64,000 nt of DNA from Dryococelus australis. Lineage: Eukaryota > Arthropoda > Insecta > Phasmatodea > Phasmatidae. The notes beneath the pieces were generated by a model. That model was not told the DNA's origin. It ran no database searches and saw only the letters and a program-made list of their open reading frames with translations. The stretch covers positions 224,697,924 through 224,761,923 of the forward strand of contig CM056993.1 in NCBI GenBank assembly GCA_029891345.1. The letters run 5' to 3'. Below, one piece after another: positions 46,661 to 59,095 of this stretch; position 1 is the stretch's first letter, and each line of letters opens with the position of its first letter. The translations under genes and the position numbers were made by a program.

Positions 46661-48671
46661 ATACTCTACCCACTGAGGCCACTGCGTCCCACTTGAATCT
46701 CTCTAGCCACTGGGACCCTGCAACCCCATTTGATATATCTCTGTCCACAAAGTAACTGCCCAATTTGAATAGCTCTAACCACTACGGTTCTTGTAAAGGA
46801 AAGGACAGCCCATAGACAGAAAAGAAAAGAGACATGACAGAGCTATTATTCAAAATATGATTTTGATGCAGTAATCGTGTTGTTCACCTATAGTCCATTC
46901 CCGATTGGAAGCGACTTATGAAAATCAACCTTTGAAAGAACTCTCTAGGCGTAACATGTCAACCTGTTTATTCAATAACCTCTATTCCACAAATATATAA
47001 TATTGTGGTTAACGTTAGAGAACTGTATTATTGAATAATTGAAACTGTACCTTAATATCTTCTTTAACTTGTCATATTTATTTATTTGTAAATATGAACT
47101 AACAGCGGCGAGAGCAGCAACGTATTTGCAACTTCCTGTAAGAAATAGTTCACAGTTAAAATATTATTTTATCCAATTATTTTTGTATACTATTTTATAA
47201 TTAAACAGTGCCTATTGAAATTTTTAATTATTTAGGTAGCCCCGAGGGCAACATACTCATTTTTACAGTTTTAAATGACAGCGGAAAATATTGTGAGTAG
47301 ATCGTAATGGCACGGTGTTAATTTATCGAGCGAGAAAGCAAGTGTCTGTTGAGCGAGGCTTTTTGATCTCTCTCTCATTATTGTCTCTTTCACAGTCGGA
47401 AGTTTCACTTCAGCAGTAAGAATGCTTATTCTACATGTTTTCAATTGTAGCATATTTCATACTTATTATAACAAAATAATGATTATTGATTTTTTAATGT
47501 ACAACTGAAAAGAGATTTTAATGTTTGAATACTTATTTTAATATATTTAGAGATGATGGCGCGGCAGAAAGAAAGTGAAGTTGGCAGACGTGGTGACCAT
47601 GATATGGCGTGTTGCTGTTTTACCAAACGAAGCGTAAATTGTAATCACTCCGAAAAATACTTCAAATTACCGCATCACGTTTGTAGACGTGTTATTTAAA
47701 CCTACCTAAGCAAGTTACGATGTTGTGATAAATCTGTGTTTCCGCGACAGTAATAAATATACTGTTACGGTGTTTCCTAAACGCCTAGGAGTGAAATAGC
47801 ATGGCGTGGCTGCGTGGTGATCGTTACACTGGATCTGAGTGTGTGCGTGATTTAAAATATTTGTTGTGATCTAGCTATATGTTGTAAATGTGAACTGTTT
47901 ATATGACGAAGTTATTTATTTACAGCCACGTATGTTTATTTATCACAACGTTGTACCTTTGCCCTGGGTGTTTGAAACACAGTCGTGTAACGTGATTTAC
48001 CACCAATCCAAACAAAATAACCATGCCCAGCCCCAATAAATTTGAATAAACCTAATACACAGTATGTAGAAATACATATAAATATGAGTGGAATACAACT
48101 TACGGTAGGCTTATTTGAGTGCATGTTCACCGTTATATTTAAAGTGTCTACAATAAAAAATGAGCGACTCGAGTTGCGTGCTTGATTTTAATGTCTTTTT
48201 CGTTGGACTGATTATTCCTTCGTTATTCGAACTGAGGCCATCCGTTTAGAGAAATATCCCAACACGTATCAATATCAAAATGTTAAATAGTATAGTTCTT
48301 GCTCCGCAGTTGTAACAGTGTTAAACACAGTCGCAGCAAAATACTAACGTGCATTACATGTAATGTGCTTTGACGTAGAAAACAATTATATTAATGTAAA
48401 ATAACCGTAAGAACTCTCGTGAATTTAGGAATTTTTAGAACGTCATATAGCTGACCTAAATAATTTCGGAGGCCTAAACTGTGAATATTCATACGGAATG
48501 TTTTTTTTTGGAATATACAGAATTATTTGAAAAGCTGTAAACAGTAAACAACACATTTGACAGGTATAAAAGTAGAAGTCACATTTTAATGTTTATGTTT
48601 AGGTGTAGCGAAAGTATACGAATACATGTACACACGCAAATGCATGTAAACATTGATTTTGATAGATGCTA

Positions 48672-48773
48672 CATGGCAGTCACATGGCAATGTTTGTTTA
48701 CATTTTGCTGAAGGATACGAGACAGGCCTGCAAGTAGATATTTAGGAGGGCTCTGAGAAAATCGCTTACAGTG
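48672..48773 (-). repeat. Fragment of the 3.46-kb TIR element's left end
   Basis: Complemented, it reads AGCGATTTTCTCAGAGCCCT, then CTAAATATCTACTTGCA, TATCCTTC and AAACAAACATTGCCATGTGA. It matches 19865-19952 (GAGCACTTTTGAAAGCCCTG to AAACAAACATTGCCATGTGA). The outermost TIR bases are not preserved. Confidence 0.6.
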
Positions 48774-48794
48774 GGAAATGGACTATATGTACAT

Positions 48795-49085
48795 CCCTGA
48801 TAGCAAAAATATCTTTGGAACCTTTTGTGATATCACAATGAAACAAAGATTAAGTTAGTCCGGGGTTTTTATCCATCGACTGTGTAAATTTCATGTCAAT
48901 ACCATTGATCAATTTTAAAAGTTAACTCCAGTCGTACAGACAGACATGGAAAAAAAAATTACATTAAATATGGCTTGGTAATCGCGTATCCAATATTAAA
49001 AAAAATAATAATATTAAAATTGGAAAATTCGGAAATCACAGACAGACACTTCTATTTTATTTATTTGTATAAATAAATACAAAAC
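48795..49085 (+). mobile_element. Probable 3' end of a LINE (RTE-like tail style)
   Basis: GTTTTTATCCATCGACTGTG, AATTTCATGTCAATACC, then CAGACAGACATGG and CAGACAGACACTTCTATTTT are typical of the 3' noncoding ends of RTE-type LINEs and their SINE partners in arthropods. No reverse transcriptase frame is present. Family assignment rests on style, not on a coding domain. Confidence 0.42.
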
Positions 49086-49171
49086 AAGGACTGTAATAAT
49101 TAACAATCAACTATTTACGCCAGAGGATCTTTATTTATAGATTAATAAATACAAAACAAGGACTGTAATAA
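49061..49171. repeat. Direct repeat ending AATACAAAACAAGGACTGTA
   Basis: TAAATAAATACAAAACAAGG ACTGTAATAA-type sequence occurs at 49072-49101 and again, nearly identical, at 49143-49172, about 71 bases apart at the end of the LINE-like tail. Confidence 0.7.
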
Positions 49172-49174
49172 GAA

Positions 49175-52100
49175 CTAAATCTTATGTTTGTAAAGGTTAC
49201 TTGACCAACTTCTAAAATTGGTATGAAAATGAGCCTATAAATATGTCATGTTACCATAAAAATAGCACTCAACTAGCAAATAAATGTCATTTATCTGCTC
49301 TGTTCTACTTGAATATTATCGAATAAATAGCTTCGGATTCTACACATCCCTCCAAACTATCAGGTAGAGCATGTAAAGCAATTTTATATAGAGTTACCTA
49401 TATTGGTGTCGTGATATTTGTTTTGAAATAAATCGACAAACTGTAAAAAAAATTGTCATATAAGAAAATGATACGGAAAGTGAGCATAGACAGTGCTGCC
49501 AGTGAAATAGGCCAACATATCATTTTTCTTCTCGTGAGATTTAAGTATTAGTAATTATTTACCCGTGCATTTTTATAATGCGCCGGGTATTGTTGTTAGA
49601 ATTTAGATAACTGATTTACACTTTATTATGGCGACACGCACCAGTGCTTCTGTAATAGGAGACGGAGCATGTCTGTTTCCATAATTTTCTTTATAATGTA
49701 TGGCGATCAGCTGCTGAACCGAATTGGACATAACGTCCCATGACAGCGATGGAGGCAAATACAACAGAGCTGCTGTTTATTTCGCTGACATGTCTCCCCA
49801 ACTATTGTTATGGTGGTTTATACGAGATGGTATCGGCTGGCCAAATATTAGATTTTTGCATTAGAGTTACCGAAAATGTGTTACCTATGAAATTTTCTGC
49901 GCTTAATGTCACCCAGCTAGGATACTATGATTTACACAGGGCTTCTCACAGGGCTATTTCTATGCGTACTTGCCACGGTAACGTGAAGTAGTATCCTTAG
50001 CAACACGTCTTCCTCATTCAAATTTTGACTAGCACTTCTCACTGCTGACACCTCCCATAGTGCTTTACGAGTTCCTTGCAAATGTCTTATCAGGTACGCC
50101 GGTCCTAAAAGAAAGAAACATCTGATAGGTGGCGCAGAAACATGCGCATAAAATTCTGAAGTTAATCGTGTTGCGGTAACTGTGTACTAACAAGAGAACC
50201 CTGAGGTTAGAGGGCATATGTAGCAAACTGAGTTTTTTACGACAGCCATAAGCTGGTACTAAAGAAAGAACCCGAAATGCACGGGCATTCGTTGTAGCCA
50301 AATAACATAAAATTAACCCTAACATGCACAAGGAAGCTGTAGACAAGTATGAGAAAGACAACCGTGGAAGACATATATAAAAACAAGTTTTTCCATGGAA
50401 ATTCAGGGCTCAAGTTGGCATAGTACACAATAGTTACATGGCTTACGAGGAAGAAGTTCGGTACCTTTAAATACCGCGAGTTACAAATGTAAGTACTGTA
50501 ATGGAATGTGCCGCAGCGCTGGAAAAATGCAGATATCGCCCTTCGAACCTTTCCCTAAACCTCTCTATAGTCTGCTGATTGGTGCCCACCCTCGGTAGAC
50601 TCATTTCTTGAAACACACTCGGAAGTTCAGTGGTTGCTTCCTGATGACACCAATCTGTGCCAAACACATCACCAAAGATGATTTATTTATTGCCCATTTC
50701 TACTAAGGCACAGGAAGTTAAATTCCTACAAAACGTTTCGTGGGGGAAGAAAAAAGGGAATTGCAGGTAAAAAATATTTAATTCCCTGAAGTCCAGTAAG
50801 GATTTGCGAGACAGTTACAGAACATGTAACATCGAGTAAATAGTTACATAAAAATATTTGTAGACAGTATTCGAAAAAATGCCTTCCAACTAGAAGCAAT
50901 TTTAGGTCGTCATCCATGCCGATAGAAAACCAGCTGAAGCTCGTGTATGTCGTTTTAACGAACCTACTGCAAGCGAGGTGGCTTTGGTAATAGTTGGGTA
51001 ACAAATATAGCAATCGGATACCATTATGCAGTGTGACAATAACACACTGCCGCACATTAGTTAGCTATACCGATCCTATGAATTGCTAAAGTACCAAGTC
51101 TTATTGTGTCGTGGAGAGGATAAGTACTCAATTTTCCCTTTCTCAACATGACGCCGAGACCAAGCATCCTCTAAAGAAGACAATCTCCTAAGCTAACTTT
51201 AATGCCTACCACATAATAGTTAGGGAAGGACAAGATAATCGCTTAGTGTAGAAAATATCCTTGTTCAGTCAATTTTTAGTACCTAGATATGTATACCAAA
51301 TTTTAGCTGAAAAGGTTAAATTCTATAAGAAAACATCCAGGCCTAGCTGATGGCAGACACATGGACCTCAAAGATACTGTACAATTTGGTTAGCTAGTGG
51401 TACTGCCATCATCATTCATTGGCAGCCCTAAATACATGCACAAGGATACTCAGGATGCTATGACATGTGTTTGGTTGTTACCTGATCTGTAAATGATCTT
51501 CACTTGTGATCGCAAATAGAAAGATATGACAGATTCCCTTCTGCTGGGAAAAATCATCAGTCGCCACGATCTATATTGTCAGGGTATTCCATCCGAAAGT
51601 TAAGAAAATTATGGTATCTCTCGAAAAATTTGATATTTTTGGAAGGAGTGCATTTTTATAAGTACTCAGTGGAGTGGCAAAGAGAGGATCTTCTCATGTC
51701 CACAGCTTGCTGTGGTGAGAGCATTGTATCTCTCTCTCGAGCAAACTTTCACCCTCGTGACATCATCAAGACCAATATTATAAATGGCAATTTTTGCTGT
51801 TTAAACTACAAATTTCTGCATGTGAAAGGAGAAAGTTCCTGCAAGTAGTACCCACGGCCATTACTGAAGAGAACACAGGCAGGCAAAGATGGATACTTAC
51901 AGTATTGGTACAGGTAATAGTGGATTCACAGTTAACGTAAATGGGATGTAGCAAGACGATCGTAGTTTGGTGCCATACAATCATATACATCATATACTTT
52001 CACTAATCATTTTAGAGTATTCAAATCGGTAAAATCTATCAACACATTTGCAATTATATGAACTAGGATAGTGAGAATGAAGCTTTGACACTTAAAAATA

Positions 52101-53190
52101 GAGGGATAATCTGAAGTTGTATGAGATAGGCTAGTAGGCATACATCATTGGCTCAGATACAGTTTGAAGGATTTTGGCCTTCCCCATTCATGAGTGCTAC
52201 CCTACTGTATTACACCTCGCTGTTAGCTTCGAAAGTGGTCAGCATATGTTTTTCACATACAACAGTTTGTAGGGGAAATTCTGTAATTTTTCTCGTGCAA
52301 TATTTTTGGTCTTTTCTGAGCTCTGAAAATTGACGAACTTGCAAAAACCCTTCTGTATTATGAGCTTTGTTCATAATATTTTTGTGGAGTAACAACAAAT
52401 TCACAAGAAGGAAACAATAAAAAATTTTTCGATGTCTGGCAGTAGCAAAGAGGGCAGTGCACTTGGAAGAGTGTACGCCATACAACCAAATAACACTGAG
52501 TGCTATTGTCTCCAGTTGCTGCTACGTTGAGTTTCGAGGCCAAGTGTCTTTCTCAAATCTGAAAACTACAAACGCTGTCTTATATTTTACATTCCAAATG
52601 GAACCCACAGTCCTTGGTTTGAAAGAAAATTACAAACACTGTGAGACTACCTCGATTATCCCTACGAGATGCGAGTGCTCTTTAGAGTGATGTCGAATTT
52701 TTGTCCACTCTCCGACAATGATTGACTTGGGACAGATGGTGACTTGGGACACAGGAGGTTGAAATAGCAACCATGTCACATGGTCAGTCAGCATATCCTT
52801 GTCTCATGACAAAGGTTTGGGATAGCTTAGTATTATACAAGCCTCGTAGTGAACTCCACTATGGCCGGCAAGCTATGCTCACATCATTGGGCTTGCGATA
52901 GGCGGGAAACTGAATGAGATTCGCAGTGGAGAAGATGGGACGTGGTTATGGTTGTGGCAGGTCACAGGTGCGGCTCGGGCACCGCTTGGCCGACTGAGTC
53001 AGCAGTTGGCGAGGCCGGTGTCTCTACACGCGGGCTATAATTAGCGCCGTCCCTGAGGCAGCTTCCTGCTCGACTACAGTCCAGCGAGGTGACACCACTC
53101 CGCGGGCACATGTCAGTAACGCATTCCCTTGCCAAGTACCCCTGCCTTCCCCGCCGCACGAGGGCTCGTGACCACTACACGCCACGTCTC
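49175..53190. other. 4 kb without a supported gene
   Basis: Frames such as 50065-50361 minus, 50726-51055 minus and 51576-51848 plus have no recognised domain. GC content rises sharply after about 52900. Confidence 0.5.
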
Positions 53191-53310
53191 CCAGTGAGCG
53201 AGGTGGCTCAGTCTTGCACTCAGGAGGACCTGGACTCGCATCACTATCCTCCAATCCTGGTTGTCTCTTCTCATGTCTCGCCCAGATGGCGCCCCCTGAT
53301 GCTTCTTTAC
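53190..53310 (+). repeat. Possible tRNA-derived SINE remnant
   Basis: GTGAGCGAGGTGGCTCAGTC carries a box A-like TGGCTCAGTC, and GAGGACCTGGACTCGCATC about 35 bases later stands where a box B would be (eroded). CGAGGTGG-(C/G)CAGT heads are common in insect SINEs. It lies within a GC-rich island (52920-53460). Confidence 0.35.
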
Positions 53311-53319
53311 TATGGGTCA

Positions 53320-56190
53320 TAGCCGCTTCCTCTCCCTCTCAGGCTGCCGCTCTACTCCGCCCGTAATTACCTCGCTGTCAATGTTAACACCTACCTTCCT
53401 ACCTGTGACTCAGCCTGCTGGCTGCCGTTGACAAGCTCTGCTCTCCTGCTTCGATGCAACTTTATTTGGAACATTCTATGAGAGCTTGCATGGCTGCCAG
53501 TATGGATTTATATGAAAAGTTTAGCTCATTGCTAGCGTTTTCATGGACTTTCGGTAATTGGACGTGCGCAGTCTTAAGTGGAACGTTTCCTACAAGGTGG
53601 ACATTTTGCCATATTAGTGGTCGGTGGCAGTGGGCTCCTAATGACGTAGCCTACATGTCTTTTAATTTAAATTTATTTTGATAAACAAATAAAAATCCAT
53701 TAAAAATGTTAGAATAAATAGTAAGTAAAAATTGTTGAAGGTGTGATTTACTGATGTTACAACAGCAAAATGTGATAGTTATTGACATGGCTAACAGTCG
53801 TGTTTATTTAACACCAAATGTTTCAGATATCACAACAAACAATTATGCTCTGTAAATTAAATGGATAGTGAGGAGGTTGTGAGTGAAGTCTGTCATAGAA
53901 CCACAGCTGCAGAAGTAAAATAAAAAGGAAGGCACCTGTGTTTATTAGTATGGCAGCAAGTATCGTGCTGCATGTTCCATAGAAACCTCAATACGTACAT
54001 CCATGCAGGCTCCGGTAGAAAGTTTCGCAAAGGTCTTAACAGAGATGGTAGCGTGCCACACAGGCTTCCATCCAACAGTGTATGATCGTTCGTCTCTGTC
54101 TTGAGCAATATTTTCATAATACTGCCAAACCTGTGTAACATCCAGTTGGCAGAGTGCGAACACAATGCTCGCTGGCGTTAGTATTTCCCTCCACAAACAA
54201 TAAGATAGCGATGCCATGAGTCTTCTATTATGTTTATATTTGAAGACTTTTGTAGTTTATATATCTGCTATTTGCAGTAAATTTTAATGAATTTATTGCT
54301 CTCTACTTCACCTCACTCCATCTGAATGTAAATAAATTCACACTTACTGAGAAAGAAAAACATAAACCTTCCTTTTAACTGTGAAGCCTAAACTGACTCT
54401 TCCCGTCATTAGAAAAACACGAAATTTTCTTGAGAAATAAAATTTCATTTCGTTAGCGTTCATTATTTATTAGATTTCATTTCGATAAACCAGTTGTCGT
54501 GTTATTGAGTAAAACTTAACTCAGGCAATTAAATATAAACATTTTAGTTGGAAAACTCCTTAAAATAATGATTCTTGAATATAATTTATACTCAATTTAA
54601 AAATGATATTTCCAAAGTGCCAAGGTAAACAAATCAATTACATTATTTTTATGTTTCCGTATTTGAAAGTTTCAAGTGTTAAACTCAGATAACTTATGAT
54701 CTCTATCAGGGGCACTCACGCTCACTCAAGATCCACAATCGCTGTTGTCGCTCAACTGGAAATATTCTTTCATAGAATACGTATATACTAATCGGCTTTG
54801 AAAACCTCAATGTCAGGGGCCGCCCAAATCTCTTCACTCGCTTGTATACTAAACTTAGTGGCAGAGGCTTGGAATATCAGCTTCTGAAATACTATTTATA
54901 TGCCAGTATAATACATTTTAGTAATTTTTCGAGGCAGTGAATTTTAAACGTGCACTTGCAGGACTTTCTCGGCTGGAACCCTACGTTTCCGCTGCTGGTT
55001 CATGGTGCTCATTCGAAAGAGCGTCCCCACCTGCTTTTTTCTCTAATGGCACAGAGAGGCAATAGTGAGCAAACTCGGCCTAAATCTACTGCGAAGTGTT
55101 ATTTTTCTACAAAACAAACCAGTTTGTATGCTTCAACACTATAACATAGTTTGAACCTCATTATTCCCGTGTTTAGCACCAAACTGTTGATTCCACGTTC
55201 TTTGTTATTTACTTTTCTTCGATGTACACTTACATTCTTTTAAATACTTTCTTGTATGCAGTTTTATTTCTTGTATGCACTTTCTTTGTATTTACAAGCC
55301 TCGACCGCCATCTTTGTTTGTGTTTGTAAACTCCTGTAAAAGCACTGACCTACCTACCCCGACTGCCGCAGCTGTAATCCTTACATCTGTTGACTGCCGT
55401 GTCACTCACAGGTGTCTTCGCACTCTGACCTCCTACACCTCTAGGCCTATCTGTAACCTCTTCTAACAGAGTCCGAAATACGCTCTCGAGAAACATGCTG
55501 TAGTTTATAGGTCCAGATTATCATTTATATGGTAACTGGGCTAACTATAATTATACATATTTATGCCAGGGAGTATTTGCAAATGTCGTCAGCAGAACGT
55601 TTCGATACCTCTACGTCCTATATCGCTGTAGGTTCTGGGACAGTTATTGAAAATGGGTTCCTCGAGACCCAGGATGCATTTCGAAGCAAATGTGATATTT
55701 ATTCAGTGGGAAACGCGTAGTAGGGCTTTCATTGACAACACCGAACTTCTCAATATTACTGTTAATGTATTGATATGTTGTAATTAGTCGATTTCTCGTG
55801 CATACAAATTGATTGTCTCGCACTCTGTATGTCACTTGTATCACATATATTTACCTTCATACTTTTTGTGAACTTTGAGCATAATGTAACAGATGAGATA
55901 ATGACAGCAAAGACAGTTTTTTCTTAGTAGGCGAGTTGTAAGTAAGTTTGCCAGTCTTGTAAGATAATCATTCAGTAAATTACATCTGCTGCCGAAACAA
56001 GCAAATTATTATCGCAGTTTAATATTGCAGGAAACTGATTATTTACACATTCGCACTTCTCATGTCTCCTGACAGTGAACCCGGAAAAATGCAGTTCTTG
56101 GCTTAATATTATTCGTGGTCAGTGGCAAGATTTAATACACACGATTCCACTTCATTCAAGGAGGCAAAGCTCTGGACGCATGCGTCGATT
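53320..56190. other. No supported gene
   Basis: Short frames on both strands without domains. No clear repeat was recognised by eye. Confidence 0.45.
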
Positions 56191-56199
56191 CGAATGGGC

Positions 56200-56570
56200 T
56201 CGGAATCGATGGTAGTGTATTATTTTGCAGCCGATATTCCACACTTTTTACAAATCACGCTTCGTATCACGAACTCTTCGACATGAAAGAAGGTGGCCTT
56301 ACATTTGGTCACACAAACGTTGGTCGGGAGACAAATCAGGTGAAGGGAGTGTTGAAACAGGTTTACACCAGAATTGTGCACACTGTCAAATATAATTTGT
56401 ATTTATACAAATGAACGCCGGCATGAGAGATTGGCTTGTTCAAAGAGTCCTTTTCGCGCGATGAAGCATTGGCCCCATGCAGTTTGTACAAGGCGATACA
56501 TTGGGAAAACATGGTGGGGGCATGTCGTGATACTGTATTGTTCAGTACAAATTCCAAGTTGTGCATCTAC
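56200..56570 (+). pseudogene. Zinc-finger remnant (locus B, first piece)
   Basis: Near 56250-56300 one plus frame reads SRFVSRTLRHERRW, the second half of a C2HC finger. Near 56409-56466 the frame at 56374-56586 reads NERRHERLACSKSPFRAMKH, matching NARRHERTACTENPFRAEKQ of locus A. The DNA CATGCAGTTTGTACAAGG that follows is shared by both loci at the finger encoding PMQFVQGDTL, but here lies in another frame. No frame spans both pieces. This is a decayed paralogue of the locus A gene. Confidence 0.6.
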
Positions 56571-56779
56571 CAATAGCAAAACGTGATGGGATCCTGCTGT
56601 AATTCTAGGCACTTTTAGTGCAAAGTATAAATGCAGTTTACCCAGAAAGTAATTAATTATATCGAGGGGCCTGGATATATACATTTTAATGGCGATTATT
56701 AATTAAAAGGTCCATATTTCAGGTTTGTAGGTGGGACTAAACAAATTTATTTTTATATACGGGTAATTTATTTCAACTT

Positions 56780-57020
56780 ACAATCTACACATACACTGCA
56801 CTTAGCACCGCATTTAGCACTGCAATCAGCACAGAAATCTGCATGGTAATAGCAATCAGCACTGCAATCAAAGGTAATTTAGGGATAATTTTGGGGTAAT
56901 TTTGGGGTCATTAGGTGTCAGCACTGCAATAAGGGATCATTTAATGGTAATTTTAGGCTCATTAGGTGTTATCACCGCACTCAGCACTGCAATTAGCATC
57001 ACAATCGCAATCAGCAGCGC
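56780..57020. repeat. GCACTGCAATCAGCAC short tandem repeat
   Basis: GCACTGCAATCA-type words recur at 56798-56870 and 56966-57020 with GGTAATTTTGGGG-type words between. The complement of the same word occurs at 43100-43145. Confidence 0.75.
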
Positions 57021-57054
57021 AAATGCAATCAGCATTTAAATCAGGGTTTATTAT

Positions 57055-57140
57055 TGGCCAATGGACCAATGGGTCAATGGGTCGTGGGTCATGGTTAAAT
57101 GGGTCGTGGGTCAAGGCTCAATGGGCCAGTCTTGTGAGTG
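57055..57140. repeat. Tandem AATGGGTC / GTGGGTCA words
   Basis: CCAATGGGTCAATGGGTCG then GGGTCATGG, AATGGGTCGTGGGTCAAGG: an 8-10 base word repeated about seven times. It shares the GGTCA core of the arrays further downstream. Confidence 0.7.
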
Positions 57141-57559
57141 GTCGTTCTGACAACATGAGTCAGTTGTCTGCTTTAAGTGTGGCCATGTTTTATAGGTGAG
57201 CGAAGAACTTGTCTGGAAAGAAACTGTTGAATATTAAACTGCATGGTAATGTGAACAAGAAACTAGCATGTAAAGCCTGCCTTCCTACCTGTGTGGGATG
57301 TCTCAATGCCCTTAGGCGATTGGCTAGCTGCTATCACATTGCTAATCGGTGATTCGCTGGTCGGTGTCCGAACAACGTACGAATGGTGTCAGATGATTGG
57401 TTCATGGTGAATATGGCTTCATAGGGCTTGCATACTAGTATATTATTAGCAGTAGGTAGATCAGCTGAGAGGCTAAGTTTACAATGGCTGCAATGAAAGA
57501 CACACAATTTCGGCTAGTTTCTATCTCAGGTAAGGCATTAATAGTTATATTTAAGTGGA

Positions 57560-57830
57560 ATGGATATTGTCCAGCAATGGTTTCTCACCGCTAACTTCTT
57601 CAGCTGTGATGGCTACATCACTAGCAGCATATACTTCCACCAGTCTAGCCGACGATACCTGCCATATTTGTATGACAGGTGTGGTAAGCAGTTTAGCTGT
57701 AGCGACAGTTTACTTAGGCATGCGAAGACCTGTAAATGCGAAGTGCATATCTCTTCAGTACCTTGGTACCAGGTTTACTGCAAGCAGGTCTCTTGTGACT
57801 TCGGTACATGTTCTCAAATTGTAGTTACCT
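57560..57830 (+). pseudogene. Zinc-finger exon (locus B, second piece)
   Basis: A plus frame starting at 57560 encodes MDIVQQWFLTANFFSCDGYI and, from about residue 33, LPYLYDRCGKQFSCSDSLLR followed by HAKTCKC. This is a C2HC finger whose first cysteine is missing in this frame, while the overlapping frame at 57555 has CHIC at the same place. The frame nominally continues to 57973, but the last part is AGGTCA repeat. Compare CRHCDRVF of locus A. Probably a decayed paralogue. Confidence 0.55.
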
Positions 57831-57889
57831 ATATAACCCCTTCACAATGTGTCAGTGTCATCGGCACCGAAGATAACATTAACATTATA

Positions 57890-58490
57890 TGCTTGCTGAC
57901 TTTTATGCACTTTCCCTCGGGTTTTGTTTTCAAGGTCATTCAAGGTCATGTGGCCAAGGTCAAGGTAATCTGAATAAAATTTGTTGGTAGTAGCCTGTTA
58001 CAAGATCATTTAATGTCATGGAGTCAAGATTACATGCATCCAATATGGCGATAAAAGTCTGTAATGTAGCATACTTGCTGACTTTTATGTATTTTTCTCG
58101 ATATTTTGTTTCGAGGTCATGGGGTCAAGGTCGACATTACCTGCAATCAACATAGTGGTAGTAGTCTTTAATTTAATATTCTGACTGACTTTTATGTATT
58201 TTTCTCGAGTTAAGTTTTCAATTTCAACAAAGGTTTGGGGGTCAAGATCAAGGTAATCTGCATCTAATCTGGTGGTACTAGTCTGCAACGTTATATGATT
58301 GTTGACGTTTATGTATTTTTCTCGAGCTTTTGTTTTCAAAGTCATTCAAGGTCATGGGGTCAAGGTCAAGTTTATCTGCATCGAATACGTTGGTAGTAGT
58401 TGTAATGCAATATGCTTGTTGGTTTTTGCAATTTTTTCTAGAATTTTTGTTTTCAGGTTTATTCAAGGTTACCTGCATTCAATATGGCAG
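57890..58490 (+). repeat. AGGTCA-rich tandem array, about five units of roughly 117 bp
   Basis: Each unit has TTTATGTATTTTTCTCGAG, a T-rich stretch, then TTCAAGGTCATTCAAGGTCA and GGGGTCAAGGTCAAGGTAAT, then TGGTGGTAGTAGTCTGTAAT. Unit anchors (TTTTCTCG or TTTTCTAG) fall near 57911, 58093, 58198, 58316 and 58434. The first interval is longer. Identity between units is moderate. Confidence 0.85.
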
Positions 58491-58749
58491 ATAGACGACG
58501 TCTACCGAGATTGTGGTCGCCTACCAAGATGGTGGTCACTTATAAATATGGTCGTCGATTGCACATACCAAGATTGGGGGGATGTGTATGGGTGAGGGGT
58601 GATCACTGGAAATTTATTTTTATAAATATTTTAATAATTTTTAACTGTGTATTTGAAATATTTTTTCTAACAATTTATAATAATATTATTTTAAAGAATG
58701 TTTACACTTTTCGTATTTCTGTAATTTTTATTTATTTATTTATTATTTT

Positions 58750-59095
58750 GACATTGGGTGTCAAATGTCAAAGGTCAAAGGTTCTGAGTCCTCAGTCCTG
58801 CTCTCCGGGCTCAGAGTCACTGATTCGCCTCGCTTTCTCCAGGAAAAATGGTAAATTTCTGTTGGCCCTTTATTTCAAATTGAAAACAAGGTATATTTGT
58901 AAGAAAATGTATAGGAAAAAAAATTAGGGAAATAAGGTACTTTTGCTGGGAAATGAAGTTATTTGAGGAAAAAAGGGAAACTGAGAGAGAAACAAGGGAG
59001 AAAAGTTTGCGGATGGATGACATCACAACATGGTGGTACCCGCTCTTGTGCTGCTAGGTCAGACTCCGATGCCTCAGACTCCCCCTTTCCTACTA
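58750..59095 (+). repeat. Fragment of the long-TIR element family (locus B)
   Basis: GGATGGATGACATCACAACATGG-type sequence at 59011-59033 and preceding AGGAAAAAAGGGAAA runs match the right arm of the 674 bp element (42060-42095). TGAGTCCTCAGTC and CGGGCTCAGAGTC near 58783-58815 are similar to each other. The outer tip GTATGATTATGTCG is absent, so it is truncated. Confidence 0.6.

Larger units (their letters stand above)
44300..48660. other. 4.4 kb without a supported gene
   Basis: The largest frame (45561-45980) encodes 139 residues, MCSFRYYDSLYGTWKYTIKK onward, with several Cys and Lys but no recognised domain. A dinucleotide array lies at 46269-46340 and a 10-bp repeat at 46619-46660. Confidence 0.5.

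Noticed and set aside
46655-46800. Repeated TCT-(A/G)CCACTG-type words resembling tRNA anticodon-arm fragments
   Set aside because: Spacing and boxes do not fit a tRNA or SINE promoter. It is probably short sequence similarity only.
54950-55466. Short plus frames in a less AT-rich patch
   Set aside because: No domain and no repeat relation found.
58085-58478. Minus-strand frames with repeated TTT-L-AD--DLDPMT
   Set aside because: They are the AGGTCA array read backwards (TGACC gives DLDP). The repetition is of DNA origin, not evidence for a protein.
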